Shown: positions 25,801 through 37,800 of the stretch, one piece after another | Numbering within the stretch: the first letter of the stretch is position 1 | How the letters are laid out: each line of letters opens with the position of its first letter | Assembly (NCBI GenBank): GCA_051453625.1 | Contig: JBOZIK010000001.1 | Coordinates: 242,839,602-242,903,601 of the forward strand | Origin: Welwitschia mirabilis | Lineage: Eukaryota > Gnetophyta > Gnetopsida > Welwitschiales | DNA: 64,000 nt | Direction: 5' to 3' | Position numbers and translations under genes: made by a program | The notes under the pieces: model-generated | What the model was told of the DNA's origin: nothing | The model's input: only the letters and a program-made list of their open reading frames with translations | Databases searched by the model: none

Positions 25801-28800
25801 ACTGATTGAGGAAAAATAACACTTTAAAAACAAATGCTTCCCCTTAATCTTATAATTGGACAAAGCAAGGTATATAAAACAAGTTTTACTTAGAGTTTAA
25901 AGATGTAGAACTATATTAAAGCATTCGAGATTTTCATAAGCACAAAAATGTTTTGAGTTATCAAAATGTTTGAAGCGTGATACATTTAAGAGCATACAAT
26001 TTGACCACCATTTTTCAAAAATACATTATGCAAGATATATCAGATGGTATAAAATATTAAGGTACAAAAATAGATAATTTCTCCCCCTTTTTGACTAAAT
26101 CAAGGACAGGGAGAACAAAAACAACAAAACGATAGGAACATCAGTCAGGCTCAGAGGACTTCACAGGAACGGGCAGCCTCACTTTGAGAAGTGTGAGCAA
26201 CTGGAGTGCCACTAGCTATAAGAACTGCCTTAGTGTGCCTACTGCGAGAGTCTAGGTGGTGCAACAGATGCTGAATCTTTGACTTATGGGAGGCCTTGAA
26301 TTTGGGCTTGGAGGGTGCAGTAGACTCCTCAAAAGATGCATCCGAGAAAGGGGAGCATGGTCGATAGGCCCCATGGGCTTAAGAGCCTCCTGCCGAGAAA
26401 GGCGAGGAATGCCAAGATGCTGACAAATCTGAGTGATGAGGAACGGATATGGCAGGGAACGCCGCTTGTGAGGTTGAAGTTGATGAACCATGTGCCGAAG
26501 CATGATGCCTGGTGCATCGATATCACGTCTTCAATCTAGAGAGTAGAGGATGAACACTCAATAGTCGGAGAGTTGATCACGGTGTCCTGCAATAGGAAGA
26601 AAGTTATATGAAAGATTAAGGTGCAAAAGATGAAACCTGGGAAAAAGATGAGAGGCTTTAAGAGTCTTCTTCCAGGTGATGAAAGTGCCACACACATGTT
26701 GAGTTGCAGAGTCTTTTTCTTTAAAAGACTCTGCTAGAGGCTAGTATTTCCCCAGGTTTCCCCAAGGTAACCCAATGAGGGAAGCTAATAAATTTGCAAT
26801 TATCTGCATTTCTTGGCCAAAGACAGATGTAATAATCATGGAATGAGCAGCATCAAATCTGACATTGGCATAAAACAAGCGTGTGACCAATGGATAACAA
26901 ATGCCTGAGACATGCAAGAAATAACCCTGGATTACCTCTTCGAGAAAAGCTTGGACCTCCCAAAGACTAAGGAACTGCATAGATTTACATATCCTCTCCA
27001 TGGCGATGGGGCTCGTTTCAAAATTTTTCTCGAAGTTGTCAATAGCCTTCGTGCTCATTTTGGAAAAAATATAACTGGGAGGTCTTGAAGCAGCTTCTTT
27101 CTTTCTCTACTTGGATCCCTCTTCAGTTTGTTGAGATGTTTCGTAGACCAAATTTGAACAAGAAAAACGTGGGAAAGCAGAGGAGTGGGGCATGAGACAA
27201 CAGAGAAAGAGACAGATGCTAAACGACAAATGAGAAGATGGAGGGCTTGGGCGGCGCATTGCCTTAAATGCGGGCGATCGATCAAATCGAGCGGTCGACT
27301 CGTCATTTATTTAAAAAGTTGAACAGTAAGATGACGGTCAACCCAGAATATAAACTCGGTCAACCCTATGAGGGAAAAGAGACATAGGTGGGTCTGAAAA
27401 ACATTAGGTCGACCTAGTGAATTGAATCGGTCGACCCAATCTAACAGGAAGGTTATAGAAAAAATAGATCCACACTCAGTTGACCCGAAGAAATGCAGCG
27501 ACCGACCCTATGTTAAGACAGTTTGACAGATGAAACCGAGAGAGATAAGGTTGACCCATGTTATTGATGAGGTCGATCAGGGTTTATTTTGATCTAACAG
27601 TGAAAGTTTTGAATTCGACAGTTGAACTCTATTATTCAGCTGAGGTTGGGTTTTTTAGGTCTCTCTCAGACACAATACCTAGAAAATAACGGAGTGTAGC
27701 AAAGCAATTAGATGATAGAGATTTTGTAAGAATGTCCGCCAATTGTTCTTGAGTGGAGACATATTCAAGAGTTATAATTTTTTTCTCAATCAAGTCACGG
27801 ATAAAATGATACTTGAGATCGATGTGCTTGATGTGAGTGTGTTGAACAGGATTGTGAGCGATTTGGATAGTATTGGAATTGTTGCATAGAACAAGGACTC
27901 CAGATATTGCCATTCCATAATTTGTCAAAGTTTCTTTCATCCATAGTGTCTGAGTGTAACAAGCCCTGTCAGCTATATACTTAGCTTCTGCTGTGGATAG
28001 AGATATTGAACATTGCTTCTTGCTGTACCATGCTGTAAGGTAGTTACCAAAGAAGAAGCAACCCTCACTGGTGCTGTTGCGATTATCCTTGCACCTAGTC
28101 CAGTCCGCATCACTGTAACCTATTAAATTTAATGAAGTATTACTTAGATACCATAGCCCAAAATCAAGAGTGCTTTTAACATAGCGAAGTATCCTCTTGG
28201 TAGGTATAAGATGTAATTCTTTTGGTTTGCCTTGATACCTGGCACACAATCCAACACTAAATGCTATGTCAGGATGACTAGCCATTAGATAAAAGAGACT
28301 TCGAATGATGCTACAATATAATTTTTGATCCACATCCTTACTTTCTTCATCAAAAGTGAGTTTGATATTAGTAGCCATAGGAGAGTCCACAGACTTTGCA
28401 TTTTTTAGTCTAAATTTCTTGATAAGATCTGAAGAATATTTGTTCTGATTTATGAAAATACCGTTTTCATGTTGTTGGATTTGAAACCTAAGAACATATT
28501 TACCATTCCAAACATACTCATTTCAAACTCAAAGCTCATTAGATTTGCAAAACCATTTGATAAAGCCTCATTGGCTGATCCAAAGATAATCTCATCTACA
28601 TAAATTTGAAGCAGAATTAAGTCATTATTCACTAATTTTCTAAACAAAGTTCTCTCAATAGAGCCTCTAGTAAAACTGTGCTAAAGTAAAAAAGAGGAAA
28701 GTTTCTCATACCAGGCTCTTGAAGCTTGTTTAAGGCTGTATAGAGCTTTGTTCAGTTTGTATACATATTCTGAATAGTGAGGATCTGCAAAGCCTTGTGG

Positions 28801-31800
28801 CTGTTTCACATAGACCTCTACTTCAATATGACCATTTAAGAAGGCACTCTTTACATCCATATGAAAAACTTTAATTTTCTTATAGCAAGGAAAAGCTAGG
28901 AACATTCTGATAGGCTCAAGTCTAACAACAGGAGCAAAAGTACCACCACAATCTACCCCTTCTATTTGAGAGTACCCTTGAGCTACTAGACTAACTTTAT
29001 TTTTGCTGATGGCATTCTTTTCATTTCTTTATTTCTAGACATCCATTTCATGCCTATGATATTTTTTCCAACAGGTTAAGAACAAGAGTCCAAACTTGAT
29101 TTCAACAGAATTGTTCAAGTTCTTCTTGCCTTACATTCATCCAACAAGGGTCTGATTTTGCTTCCTTAAATATTTTTGGTTCAACTTGAGATAAAAGAGA
29201 AATATTAGCACTGAGATTCTTAAGAGAGTTTCTTGTGACTATACCTTGTTCCACGTTTCCAATGACTGAGTCTAGTGGATGATCCTTAAGCTCTTTGATT
29301 TCAGGAGCTTGCTTGGCTCTGGAATAGACTTCGTTATAGTAGAAGGAAGAAGGAACTAGTTCTTCATCAGTTTTAGAAGTTTTTGTTGTATCTAGCACAT
29401 CATGTATCTTGACATTGATAGATTCTTCCATATGAAGAGTGCATTTGTTGAACACTCTGTAAGCTCTACTTGATGGGGAGTACCTTAAGAAGATTCCTTC
29501 ATCAGCTTTTAAATTGAATTTTGCTAGATCTTCCCTATCTCTCAAGATGAAATACTTACTTCCAAAAGTTTTAAAATAGGAGATATTAGGTTTCTTCTCT
29601 TTCAGAGTTCGTAAGGAGTTTTGGAAGTTCTTGGTTTCAAATAAACTTTGTTTGAAACGTGACATGCTATGTTTATTGCTTCAGCCCAAAATCTTTTTAG
29701 GATATCTTTGTCATGTAGTATGACTCTTGCCATATCTAACAAAGTGTGATTTTTCCTTTGAGCTACTCTATTTTGTTGAGGGGTTTTTGGTGCTGAGAAT
29801 TCGTGATCTATTCCATTTAAGTTGCAATAATATTTGAATTTTTCATTTACAAATTCTCCACCATGATCACTATGAATTTTCTTAATAACATACCCCTTTC
29901 CTGTTTGAAGTTTCTTGCAAATTTTAACAAAATTATCATACGGGTCAGATTTTGCATGCAAGAAAGCTACCTAAGAGAATCTAGAGAAATCATCAACCAT
30001 GACTAAGAAATATCGTCTTCCTGATAAGCTTGTTGTTTGAATAGGACCTGCTAGATCCATATGAATCAAATCCAATGACTTGCTGGTGGTGATGTCACTT
30101 AATCCTTTGTGAGATGTCCTAGTTTGTTTCCTTCTTTGGCATGCATCACACAAACCTTTGTGAGTGATAGATAGTTTTGGCAAATCTCTAACAATCTTAC
30201 CATGACATATTTTCTTTAGGTTTTCAAAGCTAATGTGCCCCAGACGTTGATGCCGAAGGACATCCTCTTGAGCATGAGAAGAAAGACAAATCGAATTGCT
30301 TGACTCATTTACACAATATACATTCTCTTGTCTTGTTGCTTCTAACAATAGTTGATCAGTCTTGCCATGTTTGACAGTACATTGATTTGCATCAAACGAA
30401 ACTTTATGACCCTCATCACATATTTAACTAATACTTAATAGAATATGTTTAAGGCCATTAACAAATAAAACATTATTCATGTTCAGTAATTTACCCCCAC
30501 TAATGCTTCCAATTCCTTCGATTCGACTCTCCCATTCTCACCAAAAGTCACCTCTCCTCTATCATACTCCTTGAACTTGATGAAGTTGGAGTTGTCACTT
30601 GTCATATGCCTGGAACAACCACTATCAAGATACCAACAAGTATGACTAGCCACCTTTAAAGCAGTTTGAATTAAAAGGCTCTTGGTTGAGAATTTTGGAA
30701 TCCACATCATGCGTCTGTGATCTTTTGCATTTTGAATGGATTTTGGTGAAAAAGCAAATTTAAAACCTAGCATGGAATGAGGAAACCAGCTTTTGCAAAA
30801 AACACAATCAATTTTTGAGTGACCCTTGTTGTTACAATAATGACAAGTGATACTCACTAATGAGTATTTGGAGTTGACTTTGTTTAAAGATCTGTGAGAA
30901 CAGACTTGATTTGACCAAGTGATGATGTAGTTTGTAGATCATTTACTGGACCATGTCTCCTTAGTCATCTTTGAATTTGGCTCAAGTTCACTTCTCAAAA
31001 CTCTAATTTCCTTTTCCCTAGCCTCTAGTTTCTCTAATAGGTTTCTGTTGTCTTTCTTTAGATTGTTTACCTTGAGGGCTAGATTTTGACATTCCATATA
31101 AAGTTCTACTTCTATTTCACTAAGCAGATCATTGTTATCAAAAGAATCATGAGGAGGTGAAGAGCATACCTTTCCTTCCACAAAGGCCGTGAGAGAGATG
31201 ATTCTACCTTTTTCTGATTCTGAGTTTGGATCAGTTTCACTCTTCGTCATCCCATGTTGGTGACAGAACTTTCTTGCCTTCTCTTTTATCATCTTTTCTG
31301 TTGTTTTGGCAGACATTCAAAGTGTGTCCAAATCCTTTGCATGAATAGCACTGAATATCTCGTCTTCCTTCTTTCTTTCTTCTTGGTGGTCTTCTAGATT
31401 GACTTCCATTTTGTCTTTGTTGCATGAAGCCCGTGAATCTTGTGGCTAGAAGGGCCACTTCATCAACACTTTCCAACTCTTGATCAGATCCTTCTTTGAT
31501 TTCAATATTTTCATGTGCAGCTACCAGAGCTACGCTTTTCTTCTTCTGTTTTGCAAACTTTAGCTCAAACATGTGAAGGATTCCTTGGAGCTCATCCATC
31601 TTCATGATATTCAGGTCCTTACTTTCTTCGATAGTTGTTGCCTTCAATTTGAATCCCTTAAGAAGGGATCTTAATGCCTTTCGAACTACCCTTGACTCCT
31701 CGATGAGTTCGCCTAAGGCACACATAGAATTAACAATATCCATTAGTTTAGCAAAGAAATCGTTTATACCTTCATCCTCTTCCATTTTGAGATCTTCGAA

Positions 31801-34800
31801 TTGAGTGATGAGCATCTGAAGTTTTGCCTACTTCACTAGGCTTATTCCTTCATAAGCAGTCTGCAGAATATTCCATGCTTCCTTAGTCGTAATGCAGTTT
31901 ACTACTCGTTTGAAATCTTCCATACCTATGGCACAGAAAATTGCATTCAAGCCTTATGAAGTTGCATGAGGCTGCAATTTTTACTTCTGGAGTCCATTTG
32001 TCCTTGCTTTTCAGAGATGTCAACTTGGTCATAGGATCCTATACAGTAGGAAGACAATAACCATTAGTAATGAAATCCCATATGTCAAGGTCTATAGATT
32101 GAACAAAAACTCTCATTTTAGCCTTCTAGTAACCATAGTTGGTTCCATCAAAGAAGGGAGGCCTTGAGATGGAATTTCCTTTAGAGGGCTGACTCATTTT
32201 CTAGGGTAGATGAAGTAGAGATCTGTTAGATTTGTTACTTGACCAAAGCTCTGATACTAATTGAAGAATGGATCAACCCTAGAGGGAGGTGAATAGGTCA
32301 TAATAAAATAATAATGTACTTTGAAGCCTTGCAAATAAAATGAATATAATCCACCAAAAGACCAAAGAATGTTTTCATGGTGGAGAGTCACCACCCTTGA
32401 GCTCTTAGACACGAAGTCTCTAGCTGACATAGATTAACCTTAATAGTTGGTTTTCAGGCTCACCAAAAACTTGTACAAGCACCATTGGATTTTAGGGCTC
32501 ATCCACAACCACAAAAGAATTGATTGATGTGAGGTGCATAGATGCATAGTTCTTATCCACAAGTACAAGTGCAAAGAAAGCTCTGATAAGTTTGATTGGA
32601 AAGAGGAGAGTCCAGAAGAATTCTGATCACAAGACAAGCCAAGCACAATGCATACAGTACATGTAACAGTATTTGATTTTTGTCTCTTTTGATCAATAGT
32701 CTATCTTTACTTTTGTGAAGGAGGTATTTTTCATAGGGTAAGTGTGGACCGTTAGAATCTAGTTTTGCCTTTTCTTGTAAAGCATGGAAGTACAACGATT
32801 ATAATTGAAACACGTTGAGTCGACCTCATAGAAATCTCGGTCGCCCTTATCATCCAATCGCCCTTACCAGAATCTTTGGTCACCCTTGCTTGGTTCGGTT
32901 TTGACAGTCTGCTGACTCTGAACATTCAGTCGCCCTTACAAAGATCAGGGGTCGACCTCTTTTGATTCAGTTTCACAGACAGGTCGGCTCAGCTTAATTG
33001 GTCGGTCACCTGCTTGATAACCATTTCTTGTCTAGGCTACATTCAGTTGCCCTTATTTGTGTCTTTGGTCGTCCTCACTGTTAGTTGGCTGAAATTTCCG
33101 AATCCGGTTCGGTCACCCTTGACAAGATGATCAGTCGCCTGCTTTTGTTTTAGTCTAAAACTGGTTTAACAGTTGGTCGTCCCACCTGAGAAACACGGTC
33201 GCCTATCTTGGAATTGGTCTTTATCTTACTAGCAGTCCGGTCGCCCGCATTTCGTGCAGGTGTATATGGTTACTCGTGCTAGAAAATCTCTGCAAAACAA
33301 ACTAATTCCACACTCCACAAAACTCATTAATTGATCAATGACAACGGGTTCTTCCAACAGTTAGCTTGTAATCTTGGAAACGTGATCATAATAAGTGCCT
33401 TGTATTGCTTTCCCATGAATGTAGTTAGAAAGGGACCAAACCCCTTCTATGTTTCCTTAGGCATCTTACTTATGGTATTGCATACACACTTAGGTATGCA
33501 TTTGCCATTATTCATATCATGGATAGGTGATATTTCAAATTTGATTTCCAGCAGGATCATCTTAATTATTAAACCCCACAGGTATTAAGTTATACATGAA
33601 TAATTATGTAAACTAACATTTTCAATATAATTAATGGTAGAAGAGTAAAACAATAAAAAATGACACAATAGTCATACAGAACTCATATCCTGCATGTCAA
33701 CCACCTAGTGACATGTACCTTATCCATGTTCATGTACAAAATAACCCACATGCACATTCATGTATGTATGTAGATATGTGTGTATGTCTGTCTGAATACA
33801 TGATGTCAAAAGCGATAATTAATATGCATAAGAACTGTGTTGATCATATGATAGCCAACTCGAAAGAAGCTGCTGCTGCTGCTAATGGTGATATTAATGA
33901 CAATGACAATGCCTAGACCAATGTCTATAACAATCATGTAACCAACTAATGTAAATATAAAAATAGATGCGTGTAAATACTAAAAGTAATGTTAATGTCT
34001 TAAGTGTAATAAATATGTCAAAGCTGTAAAATTGCTTTGTAGGTCATAGAAACCAGTATCAGAGGAATAAATACAGAAAGCATCTATAACAATATAACTC
34101 TAAATAAAGAGCTCTGAAAATCTAGGTCATAACAAAAATAAATTGTAAAAACAATAAAGAAATGCATAGAGAAATGAGTAGGAAAATGTGTAATGTCAAA
34201 GCTAAGCAGATGACAGCTAAGACATTCCCTTATAGATTCTTCCTCGTAGATGCTCCACCACTGATGGATGGTGTGATTAATTGCAGAAGGTCTCTACAAA
34301 ATTGCTGATTGCAATTTTCAGTAAGAACTTTGTTGAAATGACAAAGGCTTGAGTCTACAGACTTGGCAATCATCTTTGCAAGGTGAACACTGCTGTTACA
34401 AGCCTATATTAAATGGGTGAATGTTGGTTGCTCTGTGGCTGTTAACAAGGCTGATTTGTGACAGGTTCTAGGCTTTTTTGTTGCAATTATCATCCAACTC
34501 AGTGAGATAAGAGGCTGAGTTCGGTGGAGAGAAATTGATTTCTCCACAGGCCAGATTAGGTGATGGTACATAGGTTCAAATGCAATTCAGTGTTAGCACT
34601 GAAGTGTCACCTTAAAGATTGTGGTTTTGGTTATATATCTAGATCTTTACTGTGTGTGTATTCAAGATAGAAAATTCTGTTTAGTGATACTGATTTCTAC
34701 ATTGATGTTAATCTAAAATTGTATCAATGCAAATTTGGCTTGTCATGATGAAATATATCCTACTTAAACAGTTCTAAGCCATTTCTTGGCCTGTAGTTTG

Positions 34801-37800
34801 GATTCTATTGTATCCAACTTGAATTTCAGAAGTTAGTGGGTTTTTAGATCCCACCTTAACTTGTTATAGGGAATAGGTAAACTGACATTCGTATTTCTCC
34901 AAGTGAATTGCATGAAAGGATTGCACATGCTTTAAAAATTACCAAAATGTGTAGGGAGCTACATTGATTCCCTCAGTGGATGCTTATCTTATAAGAATTC
35001 ATTTCATAGATAGTTCTTTTCAAATGTTGTAAGAGCCAGCCATCAGTTCGAAGGCATTTTTTAACATTACTCTGTTTTATTTGCTACAATTGATACATTG
35101 TTGGTACCCTCTTCTATTTTGTAGATACTTTAAAGCATTCAAAAAATGAAACCCAGATAATCTTTAATGCATAGAATTAATATGGTCAAGATGCTTTTGA
35201 AGTAATTGTTATGTTGATAGTATACAAAATTAATATACATGAATTGTTGTACCCTAGTAGTTTATATTATGAAATTTATTGTCTTCAATGAATATAACGG
35301 GTAAATATGACATTGTGAATTTTCTTTGCAGGAACAAAAGTGGATTATTTGCATTCTCTTGATGGTGCCTATTTATGCAAGTGAATCTGTATGTCTAAAA
35401 CATCGTTTATATAGCTTACAGTTAGAAATTTCCATGATTTTCCTTTGTATATTATATGCCATCCTTGTCTCAATGTTATGAGGTTATGTTGGAAGAGATA
35501 GTTTGTGCTTTAATACAAACATATAAGTGTTTGTGTCAATGAAATGCATGTAAAAGTTGGATAATCAATGTGTTTGATATACAGTATGTTATACTAGATA
35601 CTATGTAAAAGTAATTACTAAATTATGGAGGATACCAAGAAATGGAACTATTTACACTTGGTATTAATAAAGAGACCATATGCAATATAACCAAGGAATT
35701 TGAAAAGTGTGATAGAAGTGTCACGTGAACATAGGAGGTTACAAACATCACAAGCTCTCTATTTTTAATTTTGAATCATGTATCATCATACATGCATACT
35801 GTGGAAACATATCTCCTATTGAACATGCTTCCACTCTATTTTCTTAACATGGCATCAGAACTTTTTTTTTTTTTCTTTTCTTTTTTTTAATTGTATTCTG
35901 CCATCAGAACTGTAATGATGGATCTTGGAATGTATGTATAGTAAATCATCTGGCATAAGCTGCATGTCTTAATCACACGGAGTCCTTCGAGTATAGTAAG
36001 AATCAAGGGAATAGGATTGAGACCAATAGTATTTCAAAACCATCAGGTGATATAAACAAAATAAGACATGAGTGGGGGTAAATATTGAAAATAGCTTCAA
36101 TACAGTCATAGAGAAAAAAAACATTAAGTAATCAGGAAATCATAGGAGAAGCTAGGAGAAGCTAGTTGTGTTACATAAATCCTTATTGTAGGGACAATAA
36201 GACACTTGGGGATTGAGCCATTGCAAAGAAGATGCATAATGTTGTACAAATGTTAGGTGGCAATGAAAAATAAAACCCACATTATTACACAAAAATCTAG
36301 AAACATTTAGAGCTGGCGTCAAGATGCGATAAATATCTAAGAATTAAAACACAGTCGAAGAATGTGCTAAATAAAAAATTGAGAGGTGCTCTAAATAAAG
36401 AGCAGGAAAAGAATTAATTGCTGAGGATAACTATCTATTTATTGGAAGAGTATACTTGATTAAAGCACTTGCATGTCATAAGGCTTGAAGTGGATTCCAT
36501 TATCTCCTACTAGGAGCCACAAGTCATATCAGAGTGGTTTGGTAAAATGACATTGGTTATTTAACATGTTTTTGTGTGTGTATTCATCTTGGCTCACAAC
36601 AAGGGACATCTCCATGTGGCAACTTTTAAAGCTTCAAGTTACACACATTCTTTAAAGGGGTTAAGGACTATGTTCCTAACTTGTTAACTTTATTAACTGA
36701 GGAATCACTTGCCTTCCTACTTAAAAAGTTGTGAAGGAGGGTCACCTCAAAGCATTGACATTCAACTTTTGATTGTGTCAGGCAACACTGGATCAATGTT
36801 TCCCCACATCAAGAAAGACTTGAGTTTGTTCTAGTAGAGAAGGTTAATGAAGGATTAATGTGACCGACTGCCCTCTCTTTGTCTTTATCTTCTTCTATTG
36901 AGGGTTGCGAGTTGCGACTAAAACTGTCTCATGAATTGCTTGTGCAATAAGCCTCTGGTACAACCACAACATTGAAATGACTCTTAGTAATGCTAGCAAA
37001 CTTCATTCTTCCACACACAACTAGGTGGGCTTTGTGTAAAGCAATCTTGCATAAAGGGGCACCTCATTTGCATAAAGGGGCGTCTCAACAAGGAACACCC
37101 ATGAAAACATTAAGAATTACCATTGGTAGAGGACCCCAATTGCTCTTGGAACAAACCAGTGGTGCACAAGGACTAGTTAAAGGCAATCTTTGCTAGCACA
37201 AAGACAGACATGGTTCCTAACAAATTCTCCCTAAGTTATTGTGGAACTATGATTAGGTTACAATAAGTGACACTTCTAATGGACTTTAATATCCATAGCT
37301 CCATCTTATCAAAAATAGTCAGGAGGTTTGGTTTACACACTACTAGCATTCCCTCTTTAGAAATAAAGCTAGCATATGAGAAAAGATCTTAGTGGACAAC
37401 TAATTCATAACAATCTGTGCCTTAGAAAATGGCTATTTTAAGGCACATTTTATGTTATCCATCTTGACAATTAGTGTTAAGATCAATGTTGCCAAGTTGA
37501 AATTCATGTCTATTACAACAGTGTTCAAAAGTTTAATGTCATAGGTTACATTGAAATTTGAAGATTATCAAGGACTGTGTATGTCCCAATTTTTGTTCCA
37601 AAACTATAATTCTCTTTTATTTTGGTAAGGCAACAGGCTTGCAAACTTGAGCGACTGAGTTTTCCTTGGTTTTTCCTTAGGAGCTAGACTTTATGAGGTT
37701 GACCACATCTTGTTTTTGTCATTTTATCTGAGATCCCTCAGGGAAAGCGTATTCGGCCTTGGGATAACCAAATTTTTTTCCCTCTTCAGGTTGACTGAAG

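Larger units (their letters stand above)
19815..33359 (-). mobile_element. SIRE-like Ty1/copia complex with three LTRs
   Basis: Left to right: LTR1 (19,815-20,983), an internal region with ORF3, RNase H and reverse transcriptase (20,984-24,664), a 100-N gap, LTR2 (to 25,785), a full internal region from ORF3 to gag (25,786-32,261), and LTR3 (32,262-33,359). All is on the minus strand, antisense to the LAZ1-like gene. The outer ends carry the GTTAG target duplication. LTR1 and LTR3 look closer to each other than to LTR2, which lacks a block of about 100 bases the other two share. I assign the SIRE/Maximus-like lineage from the long LTRs, the two zinc knuckles in gag and the extra ORF after pol. 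Confidence 0.85.

Noticed and set aside
33760-33880. Microsatellites (tatg and gct)
   Set aside because: Short and imperfect; ordinary intron content.
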